Made by a program: the position numbers and the translations under genes
The notes under the pieces: model-generated
Databases searched by the model: none
Told to the model about the DNA's origin: nothing
What the model saw: only the letters and a program-made list of their open reading frames with translations
Part shown: positions 1-6,528 of the stretch, piece after piece
Layout of the letters: the number at the start of each line of letters is the position of its first letter
Position numbering within the stretch: the first letter of the stretch is position 1
Source of the DNA: a virus
Length of the DNA: 28,934 nt
IMG/VR virus record: IMGVR_UViG_3300032820_000078
Coordinates: 1-28,934 of that record
Direction: 5' to 3' (one strand)

Positions 1-461
1 AAAGAACTAGTGAAGCAGAGCCAGGAAGAATTGGAGTAAGGTGGAGTGGTAATCCAAAATTTGAACATGAACAACATAGATTATTTCCACCCGAACTTAT
101 GTTTGATGCTGTAAAAGGATTTAATTGTGTATCATTACAAAGGGATAAGGATGAGGAATTAAGACCAGAATGGATGGCAACAACTGGTTTAGGAAGTTGG
201 AAAAACACAAGATTTTCAATTAGTAAATGTGAACTTGTTATTACTTCTTGTACCAGTGTTGCACATTTGGCAGCCGCAATGGGAATAGAAACATGGATTG
301 TAGTTCCAATATTATCATATTATCTATGGTCACTGCCGGGAAATAAATCCCCATTTTATGATAGCGTAACTTTATACAGACAAAAGGAATATGGAGATTG
401 GACTTATCCATTTGAACAGATTAGAAAAGATTTAGAAAAAAGAAAATGGTTAAAAAAATAG
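1..461 (+). CDS. Glycosyltransferase-like protein, C-terminal part (5' end outside window)
   Basis: The reading frame is open from the first bases of the window to the stop at 459-461, so this is the 3' end of a longer gene and the ATG at 99 is probably internal. The visible ~153 residues contain an IGVRWSGNP strand near the left edge, then VSLQRD, and later CELVITSCTSVAHLAAAMG followed by ETWIVVP. This is the layout of the C-terminal nucleotide-sugar-binding half of GT9/heptosyltransferase-like proteins, often fused to TPR repeats in marine phages. The likely role is transfer of sugar to a virion or host surface component. It is followed after 9 nt by the next gene. Family level is fairly secure; substrate is unknown. 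Confidence 0.6.
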   Translation, partial: RTSEAEPGRIGVRWSGNPKFEHEQHRLFPPELMFDAVKGFNCVSLQRDKDEELRPEWMATTGLGSWKNTRFSISKCELVITSCTSVAHLAAAMGIETWIVVPILSYYLWSLPGNKSPFYDSVTLYRQKEYGDWTYPFEQIRKDLEKRKWLKK

Positions 462-470
462 GAGCATGAT

Positions 471-1022
471 ATGTGGGCATTAGTTAAGGATGGTAAAATA
501 GATACAATTTATAGTGGCACAAGAGCTGTCATACTTAATGGTATACAATATCCACATAATATGTTTACATTGTATACTACTAATGAAAAGAAACTTATTG
601 GAATTTATGATATAGTTCGGAAGGATGCTCCTGATCCGAATTTTTATGATATTGGAACTTCTAGTTATACTTATAATTCTGATACAGATACGGTTAATGA
701 AGATTTTGATGTAACAGAAAAAGACTTAGCAACTATGAAATCTACTGCTGATGATGCTGCAAAACGAAAATCACATACAGAGATTCAACCTTTGAGTTGG
801 TTAGCACAACGAAAGACTTTTGATAATTCAAAAACAATTCCTAGTGCAGTAAAAACATATGCCGCAGCTGTTCGTAGTCATTGTGCGACAATTTGTACAG
901 CTGTTGATGGTTGTTCTGACCTAGATGCTTTTAAAACTGTACATGCTAAAATATATGATGAAGATGGTGAGTATTATACATGGCCTGATGATTCAAGTGT
1001 AGAGGAATATAAAAGATACTAA
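471..1022 (+). CDS. Small tail-fibre-associated protein, DUF4376-like
   Basis: An ORF of 183 codons starts at an ATG preceded by AGGAG 5 nt upstream. The N-terminus (MWALVKDGKIDTIYSG, then a GIQYPHNMFTLYT stretch) resembles small proteins encoded beside tail fibres in marine phages, where a short N-terminal beta domain precedes a DUF4376-type helical region. The C-terminal half (about residues 80-160) is helical, with AAKRKSHTE and AAAVRSHCATI segments, and the protein ends in an acidic, tyrosine-rich tail. It lies in the accessory region upstream of the fibre cassettes, so a fibre-assembly or chaperone role is an inference from family and location. No catalytic motif is visible. Confidence 0.4.
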   Translation: MWALVKDGKIDTIYSGTRAVILNGIQYPHNMFTLYTTNEKKLIGIYDIVRKDAPDPNFYDIGTSSYTYNSDTDTVNEDFDVTEKDLATMKSTADDAAKRKSHTEIQPLSWLAQRKTFDNSKTIPSAVKTYAAAVRSHCATICTAVDGCSDLDAFKTVHAKIYDEDGEYYTWPDDSSVEEYKRY

Positions 1023-1081
1023 TTTGTACTGCTAATTTTTGTAAGGTAGTGGTTTAATATGAAATAATAGTGAGAATAGTG

Positions 1082-1207
1082 ATGTTTTTTAAAAAGAAAA
1101 TAAATAATGATATAATTTTTTCAAGTATCTATAAAGGATTACCAGAAATTGTTCCCATCAGGGAATCAAAATATTTTCATTTAGAGATTGCGGAAACTAA
1201 TGTCTAA
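1082..1207 (+). CDS. 41-residue ORF, possible remnant of a longer phage protein
   Basis: A 41-codon ORF starts at an ATG at 1082 and begins MFFKKK. Its stop codon overlaps the next gene's ATG by 8 nt (ATGTCTAA, 1200-1207). The same 8-nt overlap occurs at 1882-1889 and 3888-3895, which argues that the ORF is translated. The sequence reads as an FSSIYKGLPEIVPI strand-turn-strand and then stops, so it may be the N-terminal stub of a longer protein. The Shine-Dalgarno sequence is weak (GAGAATAGTG). Function is unknown. Confidence 0.35.
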   Translation: MFFKKKINNDIIFSSIYKGLPEIVPIRESKYFHLEIAETNV

Positions 1208-1889
1208 AATGGATTATATTTTTAATAACCCCCCCCATGTTAATAATTTATTTTCAAGTCAAGTATGGAAACATCAGACAGATAAAATAGATAACAGAAA
1301 ACTTGAAAATATTATATTAGAAAAAGAACAAAAAGATAAAGGTGTTACATTTACTAATGTCGGAGGATGGCAAAGTTCTCCTATAAATTTAAAAGAAGAA
1401 GAAGGATTTGAATGTATCTATAATTATATAAATGAATGTATGGAAGTTATTTTGATGAGAAATAACTATAAACAACACTTGGCCCTTCAGTCTAGTCATG
1501 GATGGATGAATATAAATCGAAAAGGAGATTTTAATAGGGAACATGTTCATCCCGATTGTCATTGGTCAGGTGTGTATTATGTAAAGGTTCGAGCTAATTG
1601 TGGTGAACTTATATTTCATAATCCTATAGCTGCTAGTTCAATGGTAGATTCTAGTCATCTTTTAAATATAAAATCCAAGAAAACCGATTATGATATTATT
1701 GGAGAACAACAAAATAATTTTGTAGATTCTTCTTTTCTTGGTGGAGTGACACTAGACCCCCATGAAGGAACACTTTTAATATTTCCTTCTTGGCTTTTTC
1801 ATTCAGTTTATCCCAATAGGTCAGATTATGATAGAATAAGTATTAGCTTTAATATTAAGATTATGGTTCCAGAGGAAACAAATGAATAA
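1200..1889 (+). CDS. 2OG-Fe(II) oxygenase family protein (2OG-FeII_Oxy_5 / TIGR02466-like)
   Basis: A 229-residue protein counted from the ATG at 1200; a TTG at 1188 would add four residues, but the ATG has GCGGA upstream and fits the local 8-nt overlap pattern. It shows the family signatures in order: an EKEQKDKG stretch, GGWQSS, WMNINRKGD, then REHVHPDCHWSGVYYV (His115 and His117), PHEGTLLIFPSWLFHSV (distal His201) and DRISISFNI (Arg212, the expected 2-oxoglutarate contact). Such proteins use Fe(II), O2 and 2-oxoglutarate to hydroxylate a substrate; phage members have unknown targets. The gene overlaps the next by 8 nt. An eight-C tract lies near its 5' end. It is paralogous to the gene at 18956-19549. 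Confidence 0.75.
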   Translation: MSKMDYIFNNPPHVNNLFSSQVWKHQTDKIDNRKLENIILEKEQKDKGVTFTNVGGWQSSPINLKEEEGFECIYNYINECMEVILMRNNYKQHLALQSSHGWMNINRKGDFNREHVHPDCHWSGVYYVKVRANCGELIFHNPIAASSMVDSSHLLNIKSKKTDYDIIGEQQNNFVDSSFLGGVTLDPHEGTLLIFPSWLFHSVYPNRSDYDRISISFNIKIMVPEETNE

Positions 1890-2400
1890 TTCTCTTTATA
1901 ATATTCAAGATAATGTATTAGATGAACGAGACTTGAATGATATATTGAATAATTTTCTGTTTAATATGGATCAGAAAGAAGGGATACATAATTTTGTGAA
2001 TGCTAAATCAGTTCCTTGGCATGTAGTTAAACATAATTCAAATTCAATTCATTTTTCTCATCTTGCATATGATCAACAAACTATAGCAAGCAAATGGTTT
2101 AATATTTTGGGCCCAGTGTTGTGTGTATTGAATCCTAAATCATTAGTAAGAATTAAAGCTAATTTATTCCCCAAAACAACAAATATTGAAGAGCATGGGT
2201 ATCATGTTGATTTTCCTTTTGAATGTTCAACATCTATCTTTTATTTAAATACAAACAATGGTTACACCAAATTTGAGGATGGAACTGTTGTTGAAAGTAT
2301 TTCTAATAGATTACTTACTTTCTCTACTTTATGTAAACACACCAGTTCAAGTTGCACTGATGTAGAAGCTAGAGTCAACATTAACTTTAATTATTTTTAA
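1882..2400 (+). CDS. Second 2OG-Fe(II) oxygenase-like protein
   Basis: A 172-residue protein whose ATG lies inside the end of the preceding oxygenase gene (8-nt overlap), implying translational coupling. The C-terminal half has a canonical-looking double-stranded beta-helix pattern: EEHGYHVDFPFECSTSIFYL supplies the HxD pair (His108, Asp110), CKHTSSS gives a distal His153, and EARVNINFNYF supplies Arg164 on the final strand. The family is different from its neighbour, closer to prolyl-hydroxylase-like phage oxygenases. The N-terminal 80 residues are less recognisable. Substrate is unknown; adjacency suggests that the two enzymes act on the same target or in sequence, which is inference. It ends just before the double late promoter of the fibre genes. 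Confidence 0.55.
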   Translation: MNNSLYNIQDNVLDERDLNDILNNFLFNMDQKEGIHNFVNAKSVPWHVVKHNSNSIHFSHLAYDQQTIASKWFNILGPVLCVLNPKSLVRIKANLFPKTTNIEEHGYHVDFPFECSTSIFYLNTNNGYTKFEDGTVVESISNRLLTFSTLCKHTSSSCTDVEARVNINFNYF

Positions 2401-2418
2401 TGAATCATGTGGATATTA

Positions 2419-2426
2419 TATAAATA
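2419..2426 (+). promoter_or_regulatory. T4-type late promoter box (TATAAATA), first of two
   Basis: An exact TATAAATA lies in the 79-nt gap before the first fibre gene, 54 nt upstream of its ATG. It matches the T4 late -10 consensus recognised by the gp55/gp33 sigma system. A second copy lies 25 bp downstream. Confidence 0.5.
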
Positions 2427-2443
2427 TATGATATAATAAGTCT

Positions 2444-2451
2444 TATAAATA
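2444..2451 (+). promoter_or_regulatory. T4-type late promoter box (TATAAATA), second of two
   Basis: An exact TATAAATA lies 28 nt upstream of the ATG at 2480, with AAAGGA as Shine-Dalgarno sequence between them. Spacing matches the boxes before gp13, gp18 and gp22 in this window, so this is the better candidate for driving the fibre cassettes. Confidence 0.65.
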
Positions 2452-2479
2452 AAAGAAACATTCTTTAAAGGAAAATCAT

Positions 2480-3895
2480 ATGGCAGTAACAAAAATCACT
2501 GGAGCTGGTTTAGGTTTACCAAATGCTGATGGTAATGCATTAGGTGGCACTTCTAATGAATGGTCTGACTTGTATTTGGCAGATGGTGGAATACTTTATC
2601 TTGGTAACGATCAAGATGTTACCTTAACTCATGTCGCTGATACGGGCGTTCTTTTAAACAGTTCAAGAAAAATACAATTTGGTGACAGTGCTACTTTTAT
2701 TCATCAAAGTTCAGACGGTGTTATGACAGTTGACGGTGAAGCAACAATTGATTTAAATGCTTCTACTGCTGTTTTAGTAAGTAATGACCTTAAATTAAAT
2801 AGTGATTCTGCTGTACTAGGATTTGGCGCAGATAATGATGTTACTTTAACTCATGCAGCTGATACAAGTTTAACTTGTAATCTTATGGTGGCTGCTACAA
2901 CCTTTGAACCATCTGCTGATACTTCTTCTGGAGATAATGCTGCTATTGGGTATACCTCAGCTGAAGGCCTGATACTCACTGGTCAAGGCTCAACTGACGA
3001 TGTAACCATTAAGAATGATGCTGATGCTGCTGTTATTGCTGTTCCAACTGGTACAACCAATGTAGATGTTGTTGGAGATGTAGCTGCGGATTCATTTAAT
3101 CTCCCCATAACTCTAAACGGTACTGATGGTTCTTCTACTCATGCTGGAGATAATATTATTCTTGATGCCAGTGCGTCAGGAGTAGATGCTGGTGAAAAAT
3201 TATTGTATGAAGGTATTCCGCCTGATGAAGTAAGTGTTTCCGATTTGGCAGCCGGAACTGATGGCCATATTATCACTTATAATGCTAGTGGCTATCCGAC
3301 TACTGTGGGCCCAGGCACAGATGGCCAAGTTTTAACCTCAACTGGTGCTGGAAGTCCACCAGCGTTTGAAACTGCTGCTGCTGGTGGTGCTTGGACTTTA
3401 ATTGGTTCAGCCACAGCCGATAATTCAGCGTCATTAACCATTACAGGTATGGATACGACATATAGAAGCTTCGCTGTGCGTATGACGAATTTCCAACCAG
3501 CTAGTGACAACGCCGAGGCTAAACTACACGTAGGTGACTCTGGCGGACTGCAAACAGAGAGTGCCTATTATGTCCATGCCGGTAAAATAACGAGCAACAC
3601 ATATACGTATGATGGTTTTGCTGGTAATCCAATCACCTCAATGGTGTTGACCTCTTATATCGGAAACAATACTGGAGAAATTGGTGGTGGCACTATTTTT
3701 ATCGGTAGAACTGGAAATACTGTATCTTTTGACGGAACTATAGCGTTTGGACATACGTCTGGTGGTTCCGTTGGAGGTTGGGTATGTGCATTATATAAAG
3801 GCGGTACTTTTGCAATGACTCAAGTTCGATTTACTTACGGTTCAGGTAATATAACTACAGGTACAATGGACTTATGGGGGTTATCTCATGCCTAG
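2480..3895 (+). CDS. Tail fibre protein 1
   Basis: A 471-residue low-complexity beta-rich protein. Near the N-terminus (residues 27-51) is a unit with EWSDLYLADGG and GNDQDVTLTH; a degenerate second unit (GADNDVTLTH) follows near residue 115. Such units form trimeric fibre shafts in marine phages. Residues about 205-250 (PITLNGTDGSST onward) are nearly identical to a stretch of the second fibre. A GTDGQVLTSTGAG linker then leads to a distinct C-terminal domain from about residue 305 (WTLIGSATADNSASLTITG, ending GTMDLWGLSHA), a beta-sandwich-type tip likely to contact the host. It is the first gene of a fibre-chaperone cassette: the chaperone ATG overlaps its stop by 8 nt. A two-box late promoter precedes it. 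Confidence 0.75.
   Translation: MAVTKITGAGLGLPNADGNALGGTSNEWSDLYLADGGILYLGNDQDVTLTHVADTGVLLNSSRKIQFGDSATFIHQSSDGVMTVDGEATIDLNASTAVLVSNDLKLNSDSAVLGFGADNDVTLTHAADTSLTCNLMVAATTFEPSADTSSGDNAAIGYTSAEGLILTGQGSTDDVTIKNDADAAVIAVPTGTTNVDVVGDVAADSFNLPITLNGTDGSSTHAGDNIILDASASGVDAGEKLLYEGIPPDEVSVSDLAAGTDGHIITYNASGYPTTVGPGTDGQVLTSTGAGSPPAFETAAAGGAWTLIGSATADNSASLTITGMDTTYRSFAVRMTNFQPASDNAEAKLHVGDSGGLQTESAYYVHAGKITSNTYTYDGFAGNPITSMVLTSYIGNNTGEIGGGTIFIGRTGNTVSFDGTIAFGHTSGGSVGGWVCALYKGGTFAMTQVRFTYGSGNITTGTMDLWGLSHA
2558..2632 (+). repeat. Fibre shaft repeat unit, copy in fibre 1
   Basis: A 25-codon unit beginning EWSDLYLADGG and ending DVTLTH. Equivalent units occur at 4729-4803 and 4951-5025 in the second fibre. 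Confidence 0.7.
3106..3219 (+). repeat. 114-bp inter-fibre repeat, copy A
   Basis: This stretch aligns without gaps and with few mismatches to 5361-5474 in the second fibre gene. It encodes ITLNGTDGSST followed by GDNI and DASASGVDAGE. It marks duplication or recombination between the two fibre genes. Confidence 0.75.
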
Positions 3896-4187
3896 ACATC
3901 ATACGATTTGGGATTCGGTCCAGAAAAAACAGATAGACGTTCTCTTCACAGCTGAAGAAGAAACTGCTCGTGATGCAGAAGAGAAGGCTTGGGCAGATGG
4001 AGCTAATGCTAGGGCTTTCGCAGAATTGAGAAACGAACGGAATGCATTGTTAGCAGAAACCGATTTTTATGCTTTAAGCGATGTTACTATGTCATCAGAT
4101 ATGGGAACTTATCGTCAAGAATTGCGCGATTTGCCAGCAGATACTTCAGACCCTACTGACGTAACTTGGCCGGCCAAACCTAGTTAA
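3888..4187 (+). CDS. Tail fibre assembly chaperone-like protein (Phage_tail_APC type) 1
   Basis: A 99-residue protein that overlaps the fibre-1 stop by 8 nt (ATGCCTAG), so it is translationally coupled to it. The second half carries the tail-assembly-chaperone signature: LRNERNALLAETDF, then GTYRQELRDLPAD and VTWPAKPS at the end (pattern R-RN-LL--TD ... YRQ-LRD-P ... WP--P). The N-terminal half is an acidic helix rich in Ala and Glu. Family members help fold or attach the fibre encoded just upstream, and the gene arrangement supports this. The partner gene after fibre 2 has the same C-terminal signature but a different N-terminus. Confidence 0.65.
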   Translation: MPRHHTIWDSVQKKQIDVLFTAEEETARDAEEKAWADGANARAFAELRNERNALLAETDFYALSDVTMSSDMGTYRQELRDLPADTSDPTDVTWPAKPS

Positions 4188-4192
4188 TGTGA

Positions 4193-4200
4193 ACTAAATA
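4193..4200 (+). promoter_or_regulatory. Possible variant late promoter (ACTAAATA)
   Basis: ACTAAATA lies 18 nt upstream of the fibre-2 ATG in a short 31-nt gap. The same octamer is found at 24168-24175 before gp20. It differs from TATAAATA at the first two bases. Promoter activity is conjectural. Confidence 0.3.
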
Positions 4201-4218
4201 GAACTAAAGGATTAAAAT

Positions 4219-6156
4219 ATGCCGTATATAGGAAAATCGCCGGAACATGGAAATTTCTCTGAATTAACTGATGTTTCTGGTAGTTTTAATGCGTCTACTA
4301 CGCAATTTGCTTTGACAACTAGGATAGGCGGTATTGCGATTACTCCTGTTGTTGAGTCAGCGTTACTTATTAGTTTGGATGGTGTTATTCAAGAACCAAC
4401 TACTGATTATACGGTTTCTGGTACAAATATTACATTCACTACTGCTCCTGCTTCTACAGTTTCATTTTTTGGTGTTGTTATGGGAAGACAATTAGATGTT
4501 GGTACTCCTAGTGATGGGACAATAACCCAAGCAAAATTAGCTAGTACTTTTATGACAGGAGCCACAGATATTGGTGCAGATATTGTTGATGCAGATTTAA
4601 TTTTTCTTGATGATGGTGCTGGTGGTAATCTTAGAAAAGCAACATTCTCGCGTTTTAAAACTTATGTTGCGTCCGCGGCATCTAGTCCAGCATCAGCTGA
4701 TGGTACTGCACTTGGTTCTGCTTCATTAGAATGGTCTGACTTATATCTTGCTGATGGTAGTGTAATTTATTTTGGTAATGATCAGGATATTACAATAACT
4801 CATTCACCAGATGCAGGACTTACCCTTGCTGGAACATTGGGCGTTGGTGCAATCACAGGCACATCAACTATACAAGGAACAACAATAACTGCAACAACTG
4901 CTGTAGTACCAGATGCAAGTGATGGTGCCACTCTTGGTTCTGCTTCATTAGAGTGGTCTGATTTATACATTGCTGATGGTGGTGTTATTTACTTTGGTGA
5001 TGACCAAGAAATTACTTTAACTCATAATGCCGATGATGGACTTATACTAAAACACGTTGGAACTGGTGATGGAAAGGAACCTTCATTAACATTTCAAGCA
5101 GGCGATATTGATATTGCAGTAGATGATGTACTTGGTTCTATTTTCTTCCAAGCACCAGACGAAGGTGCTGGTACAGATGCTATTCTAGTTGCGGCTGGTA
5201 TTGAAGCTGTATCAGAAGGTGATTTTAGTTCATCTAGTAATGCTACTAAATTAAGTTTTAAAACTGCATCAAGTGCTGCAGCAGCTGAAACCATGTTTTT
5301 AGGTTCTACCGGCAATCTTCAAATTTCTTCAGAGGTATCTGCGGAGTCATTTAGTATTCCCATAACTCTGAATGGTACTGATGGTTCTTCTACTGATGCT
5401 GGAGATAATATTGTTCTTGACGCAAGTGCATCAGGAGTAGATGCTGGTGAACGATTATTGTTTGAAGGTATACCTATCACAATTCCAGATAATTCTATAA
5501 CTCTTGCCATGTTGCAACAGGGCGGCACTGATGGTCAAATTTTGACCAGTACAGGAGGGACTACTGCGCCAGCGTTTGAAGATGCCAGCGGCGGCGGATT
5601 TAATAGTTGGCAAATATTTGACTCTAATGGAACATGGACTAAACCATCAGGAATCAAGACGATTAGAGTTATCGTTGTTGGTGCTGGTGGCGGTGGTGGT
5701 GATGACACAAATGGCAGTGGCGGTGGAGCAGGAGGTACGGGTATCAAAGTTATAGATGTTAGTTCTATCGCTTCTGAAACGGTTACGATTGGCACTGGCG
5801 GTGGAGATGCCGCCAACGCAGCTGCTGGTGGAACGAGCAGTTTTGGCTCCCATGTTTCATGCACTGGTGGTGGCGGCGGAACATCAAGTTACGGTTATGC
5901 AGGAGCAGGCGGTGTAGGATCAAGTGGGGATTTCAACGCAAAGGGTGGGCGTGGAAATGTAGCTTACGGACAGAATTATGGTGGTGGACAAGGTGGAACG
6001 CCTGCTCTATATGGAGTGCATGGCGGTGGTTGCGGATATGGTCAGTGGCTTGCTGATACAGATGCTCAGTTCGGCGGTGGAGGCGGTGGTAACGGATACG
6101 GAACTTCTGGTTTGCATGGCGGTGACGGTCTGTGTATCGTAGAGGAGTACAAATAA
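4219..6156 (+). CDS. Tail fibre protein 2 with glycine-rich tip (putative adhesin)
   Basis: A 645-residue protein preceded by AAAGGA. Residues 1-105 (MPYIGKSP, then LISLDGVIQEPTTDYTVSG) form the N-terminal anchoring domain common in marine phage fibres. Two shaft units with EWSDLY follow at residues 171-195 and 245-269. Residues about 375-425 match the 114-bp repeat shared with fibre 1. From about residue 460 the tip begins (NSWQIFDSNGTWTKPSG, then IRVIVVGAGGGGG) and continues as runs of Gly with Ser, Tyr and Asn to the end. This is a glycine-rich domain as found on phage receptor-binding tips, where polyglycine strands pack as a sandwich. It probably recognises the host surface. The stop overlaps the next ATG (TAATG). 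Confidence 0.78.
   Translation: MPYIGKSPEHGNFSELTDVSGSFNASTTQFALTTRIGGIAITPVVESALLISLDGVIQEPTTDYTVSGTNITFTTAPASTVSFFGVVMGRQLDVGTPSDGTITQAKLASTFMTGATDIGADIVDADLIFLDDGAGGNLRKATFSRFKTYVASAASSPASADGTALGSASLEWSDLYLADGSVIYFGNDQDITITHSPDAGLTLAGTLGVGAITGTSTIQGTTITATTAVVPDASDGATLGSASLEWSDLYIADGGVIYFGDDQEITLTHNADDGLILKHVGTGDGKEPSLTFQAGDIDIAVDDVLGSIFFQAPDEGAGTDAILVAAGIEAVSEGDFSSSSNATKLSFKTASSAAAAETMFLGSTGNLQISSEVSAESFSIPITLNGTDGSSTDAGDNIVLDASASGVDAGERLLFEGIPITIPDNSITLAMLQQGGTDGQILTSTGGTTAPAFEDASGGGFNSWQIFDSNGTWTKPSGIKTIRVIVVGAGGGGGDDTNGSGGGAGGTGIKVIDVSSIASETVTIGTGGGDAANAAAGGTSSFGSHVSCTGGGGGTSSYGYAGAGGVGSSGDFNAKGGRGNVAYGQNYGGGQGGTPALYGVHGGGCGYGQWLADTDAQFGGGGGGNGYGTSGLHGGDGLCIVEEYK
4729..4803 (+). repeat. 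Fibre shaft repeat unit, first copy in fibre 2
   Basis: A 25-codon unit with EWSDLYLADGS, VIYFGNDQD and ITH, homologous to 2558-2632. It is preceded by ADGTALGSASL, which also precedes the next copy in similar form. Confidence 0.7.
4951..5025 (+). repeat. Fibre shaft repeat unit, second copy in fibre 2
   Basis: A 25-codon unit with EWSDLYIADGG, VIYFGDDQE and LTH. The DNA just before it (CTTGGTTCTGCTTCATTAGA) is identical to that before the first copy, so this is a relatively recent internal duplication. Confidence 0.7.
5361..5474 (+). repeat. 114-bp inter-fibre repeat, copy B
   Basis: Gap-free near-copy of 3106-3219, in the same reading frame and at the same relative position: between shaft and tip. 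Confidence 0.75.
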
Positions 6157-6515
6157 TGCTTTATGCTAGAATAGTTGATAATAAGGTAGCTGAAGTTATT
6201 GATGCTGGAGATAAAGACATTAATACGATGTTTACAGCAGAACTGGTTGCAACAATGGTGCAAGACCCAGACGGGGAAGCGGTTCAACAATCAGGATGGG
6301 ATGGATCAAAATTTAGCGCTCCCGTTTCTAATGTACCTGATATTAACGAAGTACGATTAATTAGAAACCGGCGTTTGGAGAACTCTGATTGGTCACAAGT
6401 GAACGATAGTCAACTTTCTGAAAGTAAAAATACAGAGTGGAAGGTCTATCGTCAAGCTCTTCGTGATGTACCAGCTTCTCATCCAGATCATACTTGGCCG
6501 ACGGAACCCAGTTAA
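6156..6515 (+). CDS. Tail fibre assembly chaperone-like protein (Phage_tail_APC type) 2
   Basis: A 119-residue protein starting at the ATG in TAATG with AGAGGAG 8 nt upstream; an in-frame GTG at 6132 lies inside the fibre gene and is less likely. The N-terminus (MLYARIVDNKVAEVID) is a short beta domain typical of chaperones paired with fibres. The C-terminus carries VRLIRNRRLENSDW, then VYRQALRDVPA and HTWPTEPS, the same signature as the gene at 3888-4187. Its task is probably to fold or attach the glycine-rich fibre encoded upstream. It closes the second fibre cassette; the baseplate genes follow after 13 nt. Confidence 0.65.
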   Translation: MLYARIVDNKVAEVIDAGDKDINTMFTAELVATMVQDPDGEAVQQSGWDGSKFSAPVSNVPDINEVRLIRNRRLENSDWSQVNDSQLSESKNTEWKVYRQALRDVPASHPDHTWPTEPS

Positions 6516-6528
6516 ATAGGACATAAAA

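Noticed and set aside
99-101. ATG at 99 as the true start of the first gene
   Set aside because: The same frame is open without a stop from base 3 and encodes the conserved GVRWSGNP strand, so the gene starts before the window.
1023-1081. Promoter or RNA gene in the gap after the DUF4376-like gene
   Set aside because: No TATAAATA, stem-loop or tRNA-like sequence is visible in these 59 bases.
1188-1199. TTG start extending the first oxygenase by four residues
   Set aside because: The ATG at 1200 has a better upstream signal and fits the 8-nt overlap pattern of nearby genes.
5535-5864. 109-codon minus-strand ORF with proline runs
   Set aside because: The Pro runs are the reverse complement of GGT/GGC glycine codons of the fibre-2 tip.
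6132-6155. GTG start extending the second chaperone by eight residues
   Set aside because: AGAGGAG precedes the ATG at 6156, which forms a standard TAATG junction with the fibre stop.
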